37,497 nucleotides of DNA from a virus: positions 1-37,497 of IMG/VR virus record IMGVR_UViG_3300025010_000147; one strand, 5' to 3'. A model generated the notes under the pieces. That model made no database searches, had not been told where the DNA came from, and saw only the letters and a program-made list of their open reading frames with translations. The position numbers were made by a program, and so were the translations under genes. Positions within the stretch are counted from its first letter, which is position 1, and every line of letters begins with the position of its first letter. Of this stretch, positions 29,134 to 37,484 are shown piece by piece.

Positions 29134-29804
29134 CGGCGGCAGTGGTAGGCGCGGCAGTAGTTGGCGCAGTAGCATCAAACGTGGCAGCAAACAAGGCATC
29201 GAACGCCGCCGACGATGCATCGAAGAGACAGGCATCATCGGCCAAAACTGCCCTTGAACTGGAAAAGGAGCAGTTTGAATACCAGAAGCAGCTCAACGAG
29301 CCGTTTTACAACATGGGCCTTCCTGCGGCGGCATCCTATGCTTCAGCTATCACAGGGGAGCCCCAGAAGTATGTCGGGCTTGACGGTGTGGAACGCACGT
29401 CTGAGGTGTGGAGGCCGGAAGAGACGGACGCTTACAAGTGGCAGCAGAGCCAGATGGAGAAGAACACCAACCGCTCACTTCGGGCAATGGGGCGATACAA
29501 CTCCACGTACGGCATGGACGCTATCACGAAGGGTAACCGCGACCTCGCCGCGTCCGAGTATGACCGGCAGTTGGGAAGGTTATCGGACCTCACCAACGTG
29601 GCAAGGGGCGGGGCTTCGTCGCTGTCGGCACTGTCGGGGCAGTACGCCAACAACGCCGGAAACAACATCGTGAACTCCGGCAACAATCAGGCTAACTCGA
29701 TGCTGGCAAGCGGGATGATAAAAACCAACGCCATGAACAACAATGTCCAGGGGCTTTACTCTCTAGCCAACATGGGGATGCAGTACTACGGCAACAAGAA
29801 ATAG
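29124..29804 (+). CDS. DNA ejection (internal virion) protein, first of three
   Basis: The 226-residue protein begins with a hydrophobic Ala/Val/Gly segment (WVAAAVVGAAVVGAVASNVA), then a coiled-coil region (ALELEKEQFEYQKQLNEPFY), then an Asn/Ala-rich C-terminus. This layout fits the P22 gp7-type DNA transfer proteins that leave the virion and enter the envelope. It is followed by two longer proteins of the same presumed module. The ATG has AAGGAGG seven bases upstream, within the radical SAM gene. Confidence 0.7.
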   Translation: MWVAAAVVGAAVVGAVASNVAANKASNAADDASKRQASSAKTALELEKEQFEYQKQLNEPFYNMGLPAAASYASAITGEPQKYVGLDGVERTSEVWRPEETDAYKWQQSQMEKNTNRSLRAMGRYNSTYGMDAITKGNRDLAASEYDRQLGRLSDLTNVARGGASSLSALSGQYANNAGNNIVNSGNNQANSMLASGMIKTNAMNNNVQGLYSLANMGMQYYGNKK

Positions 29805-29813
29805 GAGCCGACA

Positions 29814-31085
29814 ATGGATGTTAACTACCTCGCATATGCCGATGCTGTCGGACGCAACAATGCCAACGCAGACGGGTTAAAAAGCCTGAGAGAAACGCTG
29901 GAAAAGCAAAGCGAGTTGGCACGGCTTGCACCCCAAGAGGCGCAGACTGCAAAGCTCCGCGATATGCAGATTAAACAGGCGCAGATAACGATTGACGATG
30001 CCGTAGCCAAACAGGGTGCGTTGTCTTCAATCGGTGGCACGCTGCAGGGCGGCTATGAGCAGCAGATGAGGCGGGAGCAGGAACAGAAGCAGACGGAAGC
30101 CAAGCAGAAGGGGCTTGAGACGTACCTGAACACCCTCAAGGCGCTTGACGGTATGTCGAACCTCGACCCGAAGGTTAAGACGGACATTGGGAAGCATTTC
30201 CTTTCTCAGAATCCTGAGTATGCGCCGATTGCCGCAAACCTCACTTTCGTGGACTCGCAGAAGGTCAAAGCCGCTCGGCAGTTCGGCGACGGCGAACTGA
30301 AAGACCCGACGACCGGCCAGCCGCTTCCCGCGGGATATTACGAAACAGAGGGGGAGTGGACCGGCGATGCATCGCAACCGGTCAAGCTCGTTGCTTACAA
30401 GCTTGTACCGGAGAAGCCCGATCAAGAGGCGCTGCTTGATAAGCGATTCGCCAGCCAGCAGAAGTTACAGACTGAGCAGATCGCGGCACAGGACCGGCGC
30501 ACGGCGCAGCAGATAGCCGCGGCAGATAGGCGGGCGGCGAAGTCTGGAACCCGCGATACGATGCAGGGCGGCAAGCCCACAGGTGGCAAAATCCTCCCCG
30601 CTGGCCAACTGGAATCCATCGCAGACATGAAGCGCGTCAAAGATGTCCTGGCGGAAGCGTCCGACTTGCTCAAGGGCGGCGGAATCGATACCGGACCCGT
30701 TTCAGGACGCTTGCAATCTCTCGGCGCAAAGGTCGGGCTCGCATCTGACAACTTTGTTAACCTTCAGCAGAAAATGCAGACGGCAGAGAACATCATGCTT
30801 AAGCTCCGATCCGGCGCGGCTGTCACCGAGAGCGAGTACCAGCGGTTTAAGAAAGAATTCCCGCGCACAAGCGACACTCCCGAAGTGCGGGACCGCAAGA
30901 TGTCTAACGCGATCCAGTACGCCTCAACACTCATGGACAGCAAGATGGACATTTACGAAGAGGGCGGCTACAGAGTGCCGCAGAGCGTCAAGAGCGGCAA
31001 CAAACCGGCGCAGAAGGGCAACGCACAGCCGAAACAGGGACAAACCAAGAAGGGCGGCAGGTTCACCATCATCGAGGTGAAGTAA
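29814..31085 (+). CDS. DNA ejection (internal virion) protein, second of three
   Basis: The 423-residue protein is mostly helical and rich in Gln, Lys and Ala (QEAQTAKLRDMQIKQAQI, then MRREQEQKQTEAKQKGLETY). It has a long coiled-coil section at about 20-115, another near 205-250 (QKLQTEQIAAQDRRTAQQIA) and a basic C-terminal tail. Size, composition and order match gp20-like ejection proteins. The stop overlaps the next ATG (TAATG). No enzyme motif is seen. Confidence 0.65.
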   Translation: MDVNYLAYADAVGRNNANADGLKSLRETLEKQSELARLAPQEAQTAKLRDMQIKQAQITIDDAVAKQGALSSIGGTLQGGYEQQMRREQEQKQTEAKQKGLETYLNTLKALDGMSNLDPKVKTDIGKHFLSQNPEYAPIAANLTFVDSQKVKAARQFGDGELKDPTTGQPLPAGYYETEGEWTGDASQPVKLVAYKLVPEKPDQEALLDKRFASQQKLQTEQIAAQDRRTAQQIAAADRRAAKSGTRDTMQGGKPTGGKILPAGQLESIADMKRVKDVLAEASDLLKGGGIDTGPVSGRLQSLGAKVGLASDNFVNLQQKMQTAENIMLKLRSGAAVTESEYQRFKKEFPRTSDTPEVRDRKMSNAIQYASTLMDSKMDIYEEGGYRVPQSVKSGNKPAQKGNAQPKQGQTKKGGRFTIIEVK

Positions 31086-32665
31086 TGGCACGGTACACCG
31101 TAAAGGACAACGCGACCAAGAAGACCGTCACCTTTGAATGGGAGGGAGATGCGCCGCCGACAGATTCGGATATGGCGGAAGTGTTCAGCGCGGCACGGAC
31201 CTCCTCCCGTAAAGAGTACTCCCCCGCTGAAACTGAGCAAATGCGACGGAAATTCGTAGCCGACGAGGGTACTCTGCTCACCCGCGCAAAGGAAGCTCTC
31301 CCTTCTCGTCAAACTCTCGCCAATATCGCCCGACCGACCCTTGAGGCAGGGGGAGCAGTAGGCGGCGGCATCATCGGCGCAGCAGGGGGCGCACTGGCAG
31401 GACTTGGCATAGGCTCCATTCCAGGCGCAACAGTGGGAGGCGTGACCGGCGCAGGACTCGGTTATGCCATGGGCAAGAACATTGCCGACAACATCGAAGG
31501 GACCGCAGGCGGCACGGCGGGACAGATGACAGTGCGGGCGCTCAAGGACATCGGGACCGGCGCGGCATTTGAGATGGGGGGGCAGGTAGCGGCAAAGGTA
31601 ATCCCGCCCGTTGTCGGTGGTACTGCGAAGTTTCTAGGCAAGGCTACTAAGCCGCTCCTCGGGCGTCTATCCGGTACAGGTACAGGAGCCGTAGAGGAGG
31701 CAATCGCAAGCGGGATGCAGCCGACCAATAGCATCAACCCGCTCAAGAGCACAACGACCTACGACAAGGCGTTGCGCGGCAAGATTTCAGGTGAGGACAT
31801 AGTTGAGTCCGCCCGCACTGCGTTGACCCGCCTCAAGGATGCCAGAACGTCCACATACCAAGGGCATTTACAGGAAATTGCGCAGAACTCTGCACCTATC
31901 GACCTCAGACCAGTCAAGGGTGAAGTGGTGAGTCTGATGCAGAAGTACAACGTCAAGATCGACCCTGCGACCGGTGCGCTTGACACCTCCCGAATTGCAA
32001 TGGGTAAGACAGGACGCAACGACATACAGGAAATAATCGAAACGGTTTCGGCGTGGGGAACAAAGCAGGGTGATAACACTGCGCTCGGGCTTGACACGCT
32101 GAAGCGGCAACTTGACGACTTCTACTCCGACTCCTCCCAAGCGCGGCAGTTTGTGACGCAACTCCGCAACAAAGTTAAAGACACCATTGTAGCGAACGTC
32201 CCGCAATACGACGAAATGACCAAGGGATACACCGAAGCGACCAAGATTATCAAGGACGTGGAAGCGGGGCTTATGCTGCGAAAACAGGGAATGTCGGGGC
32301 GCATCGTTGCCGACCAGACCTTGAGGCGGCTCATGTCTGCCATGAAAGACAACTTTGCACTGCGGCGGGAACTGGTGGACATTCTCGGCAAAGAAGGCGG
32401 GGAGGAGTTGGGTCAAGCAATCGCCGGTTACGCACACAATTCCGTGATGCCGGTCGGGCTCGCTGGCACCGGACCCGCAATAATTGGCAGTGCGGCAGTC
32501 ACAAGGATGGTTGACCCGTCATTCGGCGCACTCATGGCTGCATCGTCGCCGCGTGTTCAGGGCGAATTTTTGCGCATGTGGGGCAAGGGGATGAAAGGCG
32601 CTGTTGCAAGCAAGCAGGCGATTAAACCCTTGGCTGTAACGGCAGCGACCATAACCGACAACTAG
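31085..32665 (+). CDS. DNA ejection (internal virion) protein, third of three
   Basis: The 526-residue protein has a soluble start (YTVKDNATKKTVTFEWEGD), then a Gly/Ala-rich hydrophobic region at about 88-145 (GGAVGGGIIGAAGGALAGLG, then GGVTGAGLGYAMG) that could insert in a membrane. A long helical part follows. The glycine-rich segment resembles those of gp16-like ejection proteins and other channel-forming virion proteins. It is the largest of the three and last in order. The exact homologue cannot be fixed without a search. Confidence 0.65.
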   Translation: MARYTVKDNATKKTVTFEWEGDAPPTDSDMAEVFSAARTSSRKEYSPAETEQMRRKFVADEGTLLTRAKEALPSRQTLANIARPTLEAGGAVGGGIIGAAGGALAGLGIGSIPGATVGGVTGAGLGYAMGKNIADNIEGTAGGTAGQMTVRALKDIGTGAAFEMGGQVAAKVIPPVVGGTAKFLGKATKPLLGRLSGTGTGAVEEAIASGMQPTNSINPLKSTTTYDKALRGKISGEDIVESARTALTRLKDARTSTYQGHLQEIAQNSAPIDLRPVKGEVVSLMQKYNVKIDPATGALDTSRIAMGKTGRNDIQEIIETVSAWGTKQGDNTALGLDTLKRQLDDFYSDSSQARQFVTQLRNKVKDTIVANVPQYDEMTKGYTEATKIIKDVEAGLMLRKQGMSGRIVADQTLRRLMSAMKDNFALRRELVDILGKEGGEELGQAIAGYAHNSVMPVGLAGTGPAIIGSAAVTRMVDPSFGALMAASSPRVQGEFLRMWGKGMKGAVASKQAIKPLAVTAATITDN

Positions 32666-32730
32666 CAATCAGCCTGCATACCAATTAGCACGATCAAGAT
32701 AAAACCTGCGAACAGAACATCAGCAAACAT
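32662..32730 (-). CDS. Antisense 22-residue hydrophobic peptide
   Basis: On the minus strand an ATG (32730) has AGGAGG eight bases upstream and opens a 22-codon frame MFADVLFAGFILIVLIGMQA-DC, a single membrane helix. The stop overlaps the end of the third ejection gene on the other strand. An extended -10 (TGGTATACT) lies just upstream on the minus strand at 32753-32761. Real expression is uncertain; the strong SD and good helix are the case for it. Confidence 0.4.
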   Translation of the reverse strand: MFADVLFAGFILIVLIGMQADC

Positions 32731-32752
32731 AGACACCACCTCCTGATTTAGG

Positions 32753-32761
32753 AGTATACCA
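32753..32761 (-). promoter_or_regulatory. Extended -10 promoter candidate for the antisense peptide
   Basis: TATACT (32753-32758) is preceded by TGG on the minus strand, an extended -10 element. No good -35 box is seen at 17 bases. CTCCT/AGGAG (32740-32744 with 32750-32754) can also form a small stem over the SD in longer transcripts. Confidence 0.3.
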
Positions 32762-32784
32762 CCACAACCAGAAAGGAGCCACAA

Positions 32785-32883
32785 ATGAAAGGTAAAGGAA
32801 TGAGCATGGGTAAAGGAATGAAAACGGCCATGGCACCGAGGCCCCCGAAGCCGCCGAAGAAGCCCGGCACGAAGAAAGCCTAA
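32785..32883 (+). CDS. Tiny basic protein (32 aa)
   Basis: The ATG follows AAAGGAGCCACAA. The product reads MKGKGMSMGKGMKTAMAPRP and ends in a Pro/Lys tail, with GKGM repeated. It is highly basic. Similar short basic peptides occur near holin or ejection genes in phages, but no function is known. A strong hairpin follows the stop. Confidence 0.5.
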   Translation: MKGKGMSMGKGMKTAMAPRPPKPPKKPGTKKA

Positions 32884-32885
32884 CT

Positions 32886-32905
32886 GTAGGGGCTACGGCC
32901 CCTGC
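32886..32905 (+). other. UACG-tetraloop hairpin after the tiny basic gene
   Basis: GTAGGGGC/GCCCCTGC closes a TACG loop, a very stable UNCG-type hairpin. No U-tract follows, so it more likely stabilises or bounds a message segment than ends transcription. Confidence 0.55.
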
Positions 32906-32926
32906 ACTACCCCGCAAGGAGCCGTA

Positions 32927-33157
32927 ATGCCTACTTCAACACCTGAGCTTGCATGGTGGGTAATGACCGGGGCTATCGCCGGTTTGCTATCGCTTATAAC
33001 GCTGATGGTTGGAGCGTTGACCTATCTCGCCAAGGCCGGATTTGACCGAGTAATTAGCCGCCTGGACACGATGCAGACCAGGGAAGCCGTCACTGAAAAG
33101 ACGCTGGCGGAACACATCGCACGGTGCGAGGAGCGCCACAAGGAGCGCATGACATGA
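32927..33157 (+). CDS. Holin candidate, one membrane span plus coiled coil (76 aa)
   Basis: The ATG follows AAGGAGCCGTA. A short N-terminus is followed by one hydrophobic helix at about residues 10-36 (WWVMTGAIAGLLSLITLMVG and on), then a charged coiled coil (SRLDTMQTREAVTEKTLAEH). This resembles XhlA-like and class III-type holin accessory proteins. It is close to the endolysin gene, with the tailspike between. A holin or holin partner is inferred; a scaffold-type membrane protein is an alternative. Confidence 0.55.
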   Translation: MPTSTPELAWWVMTGAIAGLLSLITLMVGALTYLAKAGFDRVISRLDTMQTREAVTEKTLAEHIARCEERHKERMT

Positions 33158-35118
33158 GTACTTACGCACAATCCATCGACTTCCTGCTATCCCAAGTGCG
33201 GACCTCTGCGGGCGCTTTGACTGGCGGATCAGTCTACGCCTACGCAGCCGGGACCGACGAGCTGAAAATCATCTGGCTCGACAGGGCGAAGACCATCCAG
33301 GCGGCGAACCCCTACACGCTCGACGGCAACGGGACGGCGGCACTCTTTGGGGATGGTTTGTACCGGATCCTGATCAAGACGAGCGCGGGCGTTACCGTCT
33401 ACGACCGCGACAACATACAGGTAGTGGACCCTGCGAGCGGAGTAGATGACGCAATCGCCGCCGCCGTGTCTGTCTACGTGGTCGGATATACCACCGGCTG
33501 CGACACTCTCGCCGCTGCAGTGGCTACGATTGGCAGCACCCGGGCAACGCTGCAATTCGGCGCGGACTTGACGATAGCGGGGAACATCTCCATTCCCTCC
33601 AACATCGAACTGCTACCGGTCAACGGGGCGAAGATCAATCACGGCGCGTACACGATTGCCTACCTTGGCAGCACCGCCCGCTGGCCGCTCGCACAGATAT
33701 TCAACGGGACCGGTGCAATCACCTACGGACCCAATACGCCGTGGGATCACCCTGAATGGTACGGCGCAGTAGCCGACGCAGCGACGGACGGCAGCGGGAC
33801 GGACTCGACGGTTGCACTGCAGAAATCGTTCAACTGCGCGACGCCGACGAAGCTCTCTTCCGGTAATTACCTGTTCAGCAACCTCACCCTCCCGACGCTC
33901 AAGACGGTGGTAGGTACCGGCATCCACTCGACCAACCTGATCGCCAAAACGGGCAGCACAGGGACCGCGATAACTGAGCAGGGATATGCGGCGAAGATCA
34001 CCCTGCGCGAGTTTGCCGTCTACGGGCGCGACCAGGCTTACACGGGCGGGCTGAAACTCGGATACACGCTTGGCGGCACTGGCGTTTTCGGTACTGAGGG
34101 GCTGATAGATAACGTGTGGGTGCGCGACTTCCCCGCGGGCTTCCCCGGTATCGACATCAACGCCAACGTGGGACAGTTCGGGCGCATCATGGCACAGTCT
34201 ACGGGCGGCGTACAAATCATCGGAACCGGTAACATGGTCGGGCATGTGGAGTCGATGCAGAGCAGGGGATTCACCGTCACCCGCTACGACGCGACTACCT
34301 TGCAAGCCGCGTGCAACTTTCAGGACACGCAAATCGGCGCGATTGAGGTCGAGGCGACGGATGAGGGCGTGGTTCCGATCTACTTCAGCGGCAACACGCA
34401 CATCTCAAGCGTGTATCTGGCACCGACCGCAGGAGCAACGCACCCGCACCTGATCGAAATGGACCCCTCTTCAACCACGTGGAAGATCGACAACCTGAAA
34501 TTCTACTTTCACGTAGGTGACGCGCCGATCATCACGAACGGCAACATCAAATCAGGCTCCACCTATTTCGGCGGCAACGCATCGGGCAAGAGCTACGCGG
34601 GGCAGGGTAACTACTCCTCTGACATGTGGCTGGCGGGAAACACGTTCGCCGTTGCCAACCAGAAGCTGCAGAGTTTCGTGCTGTCGATCGCCAACAACAC
34701 CAGCACGCTTCAGCATCGGTTCCAAGACACCTATGGCACCGGGGCGGCCACTCTTGACGATATGATCACCGACGCGGCCTACGCATGGAACAACACGCCG
34801 ACAGGGACCGACGCGAGCACGGCTTTCGTAGCCGGCGGGAAGATAGGATCTGCGTCAACCAACACGTTTTGGCTCGACACGCCAAACGCGCAGATCACGG
34901 CCAACTGTCTGACCATGGCAGCGGTGCAGCTCAACTCCTGCGGCACGGCGCTAACGGTGGTGCCGGCGATCTACGCGATAGACGTCAACGGAACATCGAA
35001 AGCGCGCCTCTGCCTGCAATTTTATAATGCTGCGACCGGCGCGGCGTATCCGCTGACCACTGCCAATATCGCGGATGGGAAGACAATCCAAGTGCTGTTC
35101 ATGGGCTTTCTGCGATAA
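33154..35118 (+). CDS. Tailspike with P22-like head-binding domain and beta-helix
   Basis: The ATG at 33154 overlaps the previous stop and is preferred over a GTG at 33124. Residues about 1-105 (LTGGSVYAYAAGTDELKIIW, then NPYTLDGNGTAALFGDGLYR) form the conserved virion-binding domain of P22-like tailspikes. Residues about 105-460 fit a right-handed beta-helix (pectate-lyase-like) with repeated strand-turn units. The last 150 residues form a beta-rich trimer cap. Such spikes bind and often cleave surface polysaccharide of the host. Catalytic residues cannot be identified by eye. Confidence 0.85.
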   Translation: MSTYAQSIDFLLSQVRTSAGALTGGSVYAYAAGTDELKIIWLDRAKTIQAANPYTLDGNGTAALFGDGLYRILIKTSAGVTVYDRDNIQVVDPASGVDDAIAAAVSVYVVGYTTGCDTLAAAVATIGSTRATLQFGADLTIAGNISIPSNIELLPVNGAKINHGAYTIAYLGSTARWPLAQIFNGTGAITYGPNTPWDHPEWYGAVADAATDGSGTDSTVALQKSFNCATPTKLSSGNYLFSNLTLPTLKTVVGTGIHSTNLIAKTGSTGTAITEQGYAAKITLREFAVYGRDQAYTGGLKLGYTLGGTGVFGTEGLIDNVWVRDFPAGFPGIDINANVGQFGRIMAQSTGGVQIIGTGNMVGHVESMQSRGFTVTRYDATTLQAACNFQDTQIGAIEVEATDEGVVPIYFSGNTHISSVYLAPTAGATHPHLIEMDPSSTTWKIDNLKFYFHVGDAPIITNGNIKSGSTYFGGNASGKSYAGQGNYSSDMWLAGNTFAVANQKLQSFVLSIANNTSTLQHRFQDTYGTGAATLDDMITDAAYAWNNTPTGTDASTAFVAGGKIGSASTNTFWLDTPNAQITANCLTMAAVQLNSCGTALTVVPAIYAIDVNGTSKARLCLQFYNAATGAAYPLTTANIADGKTIQVLFMGFLR

Positions 35119-35127
35119 GGGGGGATT

Positions 35128-35562
35128 ATGACCAGAGAAGAAGCCTGTAAGAAACTCCACGAAGCCGCCCACGCCGAATTGGGCGTGCAAGAGGTAGCGG
35201 GTGAAGGCGACAATCCGCGCATCCTCGAATATGCCGCGTTCACCACTCTCCGCGCCCGTAAGGATTCGGTCCCATGGTGCGCGTCGTTCGCAAACTGGGT
35301 CTGCAATGCGGCGGGGATGAAAGGTACCGGATTTGCCAACGCACGCTCTTTCCTTGATTGGGGGGTAAAGCTTGACAAGCCCATTCTCGGCTGTGTGGTG
35401 GTCTTGAAGCGTGGCAAGCCGCCCGCTGGTCATGTCACCTTCTGCGACCATCCCGACATCAGCAACGGCATTGTGCGCTGCGTGGGAGGCAACCAGGGGG
35501 ATAAGGTCCGCGTCTCCCGCTACCCCATTTCGGACGTTCTCGGCTACAGGAGCCCGATATGA
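35128..35562 (+). CDS. Endolysin-type Cys/His peptidase (TIGR02594/CHAP-like)
   Basis: The 144-residue protein has a Cys-His peptidase pattern: VPWCASFANW with Cys51 and PPAGHVTF with His102, plus a late GGNQGDKV turn. This is the TIGR02594 layout, related to CHAP and NlpC/P60 cell-wall peptidases. It would cleave peptide links in peptidoglycan during lysis. There is no signal peptide, so it needs a holin. The ATG follows AAGGGGGGATT. The next gene overlaps by four bases. Confidence 0.85.
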   Translation: MTREEACKKLHEAAHAELGVQEVAGEGDNPRILEYAAFTTLRARKDSVPWCASFANWVCNAAGMKGTGFANARSFLDWGVKLDKPILGCVVVLKRGKPPAGHVTFCDHPDISNGIVRCVGGNQGDKVRVSRYPISDVLGYRSPI

Positions 35563-36119
35563 TAAAAACCTGCGCCACTCTCTGCGCTGCCAGTTACGAC
35601 GATAAAGCCGATGGTTTTACTACCGTGGGCGACTTGCGGTATGGCGTTTTCGATACTGATCACGGCACCATCGTCTGCATCCGTGGCACCGCCAACCTCG
35701 ACAATTGGCTGACGGATGCTCGATTCTTCCCCGCTCGCTCTTGTGGTGGCTATCTCGCTCACAAGGGCTTTGTCAGGGCATACCGTGAACTCTGCACAGG
35801 CGGGATGCCAACCGCCAAAAACGCCAACGTGATAGCTACCGGTCACAGCCTCGGCGGGGCGCTGGCAACGCTGCTAGCGGAGCATACTGGCTGCAAAGTG
35901 GTCACTTTCGGAAGCCCTCGCGTGTACTGGCGATTTGGCCGCGCTCCCGCTCTGGACCACATCCGCGTCGTGAGGGACGATGACCCTGTGCCGGAAGTGC
36001 CAAAATTCCTCTACAGCCACAGGTGCGAACCGGTGACGCTGAGGGATGGCGATTCGCGGCTGATACAGGTCAAAGATCACTTTATGGCTGGCTACGTCAA
36101 GGCCGTTCAGCATACTTAA
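35559..36119 (+). CDS. Class 3 lipase/esterase in the lysis cassette
   Basis: The 186-residue protein is an alpha/beta hydrolase of the Lipase_3 type. The nucleophile elbow is ATGHSLGGALA (Ser97), the acid is in VVRDDDPVPEVP (probably Asp142), and the His is in KDHFMAGY (His174). The oxyanion region is VCIRGTANLDNW. It lacks a signal peptide and overlaps the endolysin stop by ATGA, so the two are co-translated. It may hydrolyse membrane lipids or lipid-linked esters at lysis, comparable in logic to the LysB esterases of mycobacteriophages. Only the fold and catalytic residues are certain. Confidence 0.88.
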   Translation: MIKTCATLCAASYDDKADGFTTVGDLRYGVFDTDHGTIVCIRGTANLDNWLTDARFFPARSCGGYLAHKGFVRAYRELCTGGMPTAKNANVIATGHSLGGALATLLAEHTGCKVVTFGSPRVYWRFGRAPALDHIRVVRDDDPVPEVPKFLYSHRCEPVTLRDGDSRLIQVKDHFMAGYVKAVQHT

Positions 36120-36143
36120 CCCTTCCCCTCGCCCTTTGGCAAA

Positions 36144-36180
36144 GCGGGCGCTCTCCCTCCTAGCGCCCGCTGTCTTTTTT
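36144..36180 (+). terminator. Strong intrinsic terminator of the late operon
   Basis: GCGGGCGCT (36144-36152) pairs perfectly with AGCGCCCGC (36162-36170) over a nine-base loop, followed by TGTCTTTTTT. This is a classic rightward terminator between the lipase gene and the convergent leftward gene. The minus strand lacks a U-tract, so it acts in one direction. Confidence 0.9.
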
Positions 36181-36198
36181 GCTGCATTCGCACACGGT

Positions 36199-36945
36199 TT
36201 AAATCGCCATCAGTTCGCAAAGTATCCCACACTCACCCATTATCATTTTGTCTTTCCTCCCTGCTGCCGGGTCCAACTCATCCAGGTACGTCCCGTTGAT
36301 ACAGGATGCACCTATAGCTCTTTCCATCTCAGCCCGCGCCTTGAACACTAGCGGAAAGTCTCGGCGTATGCGGTTCCAGTACCCCATACGCCCCTTCACA
36401 CACCCGATACAGTTGTTATTTTGATATCCCTTCTCATACATAATGGGGCGCTTGATGCCGCTAGCGCGAAGTATTTCATGTGCGTGTTCCTTGGTTATGT
36501 TGGCATCTATCAGTGGACAAATGTGTTCCTGGTTCGGCATACTAACTATCAGCCCATGATCGGGATCATCTCTGCGTTTCCTCTCATTGCAATCCATCCC
36601 CCACACATACCTCAACTTCACGTCAAGCGGCTGCTCGTATTCCCAGCGTTTCCGCACGTCACGCTTAAGCATTCCCGTGCAAGACGCACCCGCTATCCCG
36701 TTTATGTATCGCCTGGACATGCAAGCGGCTTCAACGGTTTTGTATGGGGATTGCAGTATCTCAATGGGCTTGCCGAACCATTGTTCGTAATCCCTTACAA
36801 ACCGTATGCTGTCCTCGTGCTGGTCGTCTATGTGCGTGTAAATCACGCGGTCAACCTGATCTATCGCTAGTTTTGTCGCTACGGCAGAGGAAACCCCTGC
36901 ACTGAACCATGCCACCGTCAGCTTAGTGGAACCCGTCATCTCCAT
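36199..36945 (-). CDS. PAPS reductase-like PP-loop protein
   Basis: The 248-residue protein has an adenine nucleotide alpha hydrolase PP-loop near the N-terminus (VAWFSAGVSSAVA, residues 11-23), a YTHIDDQHEDS strand, and Cys sets including CIGCVKGRMGYW and a C-terminal CGILC. This fits the phosphoadenosine-phosphosulfate-reductase-like family often found in phages, which activates substrates through ATP for sulfur or nucleotide chemistry. The ATG at 36945 is used; a GTG three bases upstream has better spacing to GGAGG and is equally possible. It is leftward, opposite the late operon. The substrate is unknown. Confidence 0.82.
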   Translation of the reverse strand: MEMTGSTKLTVAWFSAGVSSAVATKLAIDQVDRVIYTHIDDQHEDSIRFVRDYEQWFGKPIEILQSPYKTVEAACMSRRYINGIAGASCTGMLKRDVRKRWEYEQPLDVKLRYVWGMDCNERKRRDDPDHGLIVSMPNQEHICPLIDANITKEHAHEILRASGIKRPIMYEKGYQNNNCIGCVKGRMGYWNRIRRDFPLVFKARAEMERAIGASCINGTYLDELDPAAGRKDKMIMGECGILCELMAI

Positions 36946-37041
36946 CACTGTTAGACCTCCATGCGGCAGTAAGGACAATTGCACAAAAAACGACTATGGA
37001 TAAATCTTTGAAAGCTTGAGGAAGGTCTACACTGGCAATTA

Positions 37042-37224
37042 TCACCCCTCCCCCCCTATCGTCCGCACCTTAATAAACTCCGTCACCGTCACCCCTGCCG
37101 CTTTCGCCCTCTGCCGCAGCGTCTCATGCTCATGATCCGTCACGCGTATGGACATTTTATGCGTGGGGATTTCCTTGGGACGGCCTGCACCGTCGCGCTT
37201 GCCGCCTGAACCTTTACCGCCCAT
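37042..37224 (-). CDS. Ribbon-helix-helix DNA-binding protein (60 aa)
   Basis: The product begins with a basic glycine-rich tail (GGKGSGGKRDGAGRPKEIP) followed by HKMSIRVTDHEHETLRQRAK and AAGVTVTEFIKVRT, a clear ribbon-helix-helix core (strand, helix, helix). Such proteins regulate plasmid, phage or toxin-antitoxin genes. The ATG follows AAGAGGAGTGCAAA. It is leftward and 12 bases after the unknown gene at 37237-37482. Confidence 0.75.
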   Translation of the reverse strand: MGGKGSGGKRDGAGRPKEIPTHKMSIRVTDHEHETLRQRAKAAGVTVTEFIKVRTIGGEG

Positions 37225-37236
37225 TTTGCACTCCTC

Positions 37237-37482
37237 TTAAACCATCTCAGCGAGTAGTTTCTCGGCATCGTCGCGGGAAACCATCTTGCTTCGTTGCTGG
37301 TAGACGTGGAAGAAGAAGTCAGTGGCTGTCTCTGCCAGTTTCTCGCCCGTGCGCGTGTCTACGTCGCGCTGAGTCGCCTCTACCGTGGTTGGGGTCAGTA
37401 TTCCGTCAACCATGCGCGGGCCAGTGAACTTGAAATAACCCCCTGCCTTCGTTGCCTTTTTCACCATCTCTGATGTGGTCAT
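37237..37482 (-). CDS. Hypothetical protein at the window edge (81 aa)
   Basis: The ATG at 37482 is two bases from a run of 13 G on the coding strand, which would act as an SD. The product has FKFTGPRMVDGILTPTTVEA, then FFFHVYQQRSKMVSRDDAEK, with no recognised motif. The codon pattern and chained position before the ribbon-helix-helix gene support it. The start lies close to the end of the window and upstream sequence is missing. Confidence 0.55.
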   Translation of the reverse strand: MTTSEMVKKATKAGGYFKFTGPRMVDGILTPTTVEATQRDVDTRTGEKLAETATDFFFHVYQQRSKMVSRDDAEKLLAEMV

Positions 37483-37484
37483 GT

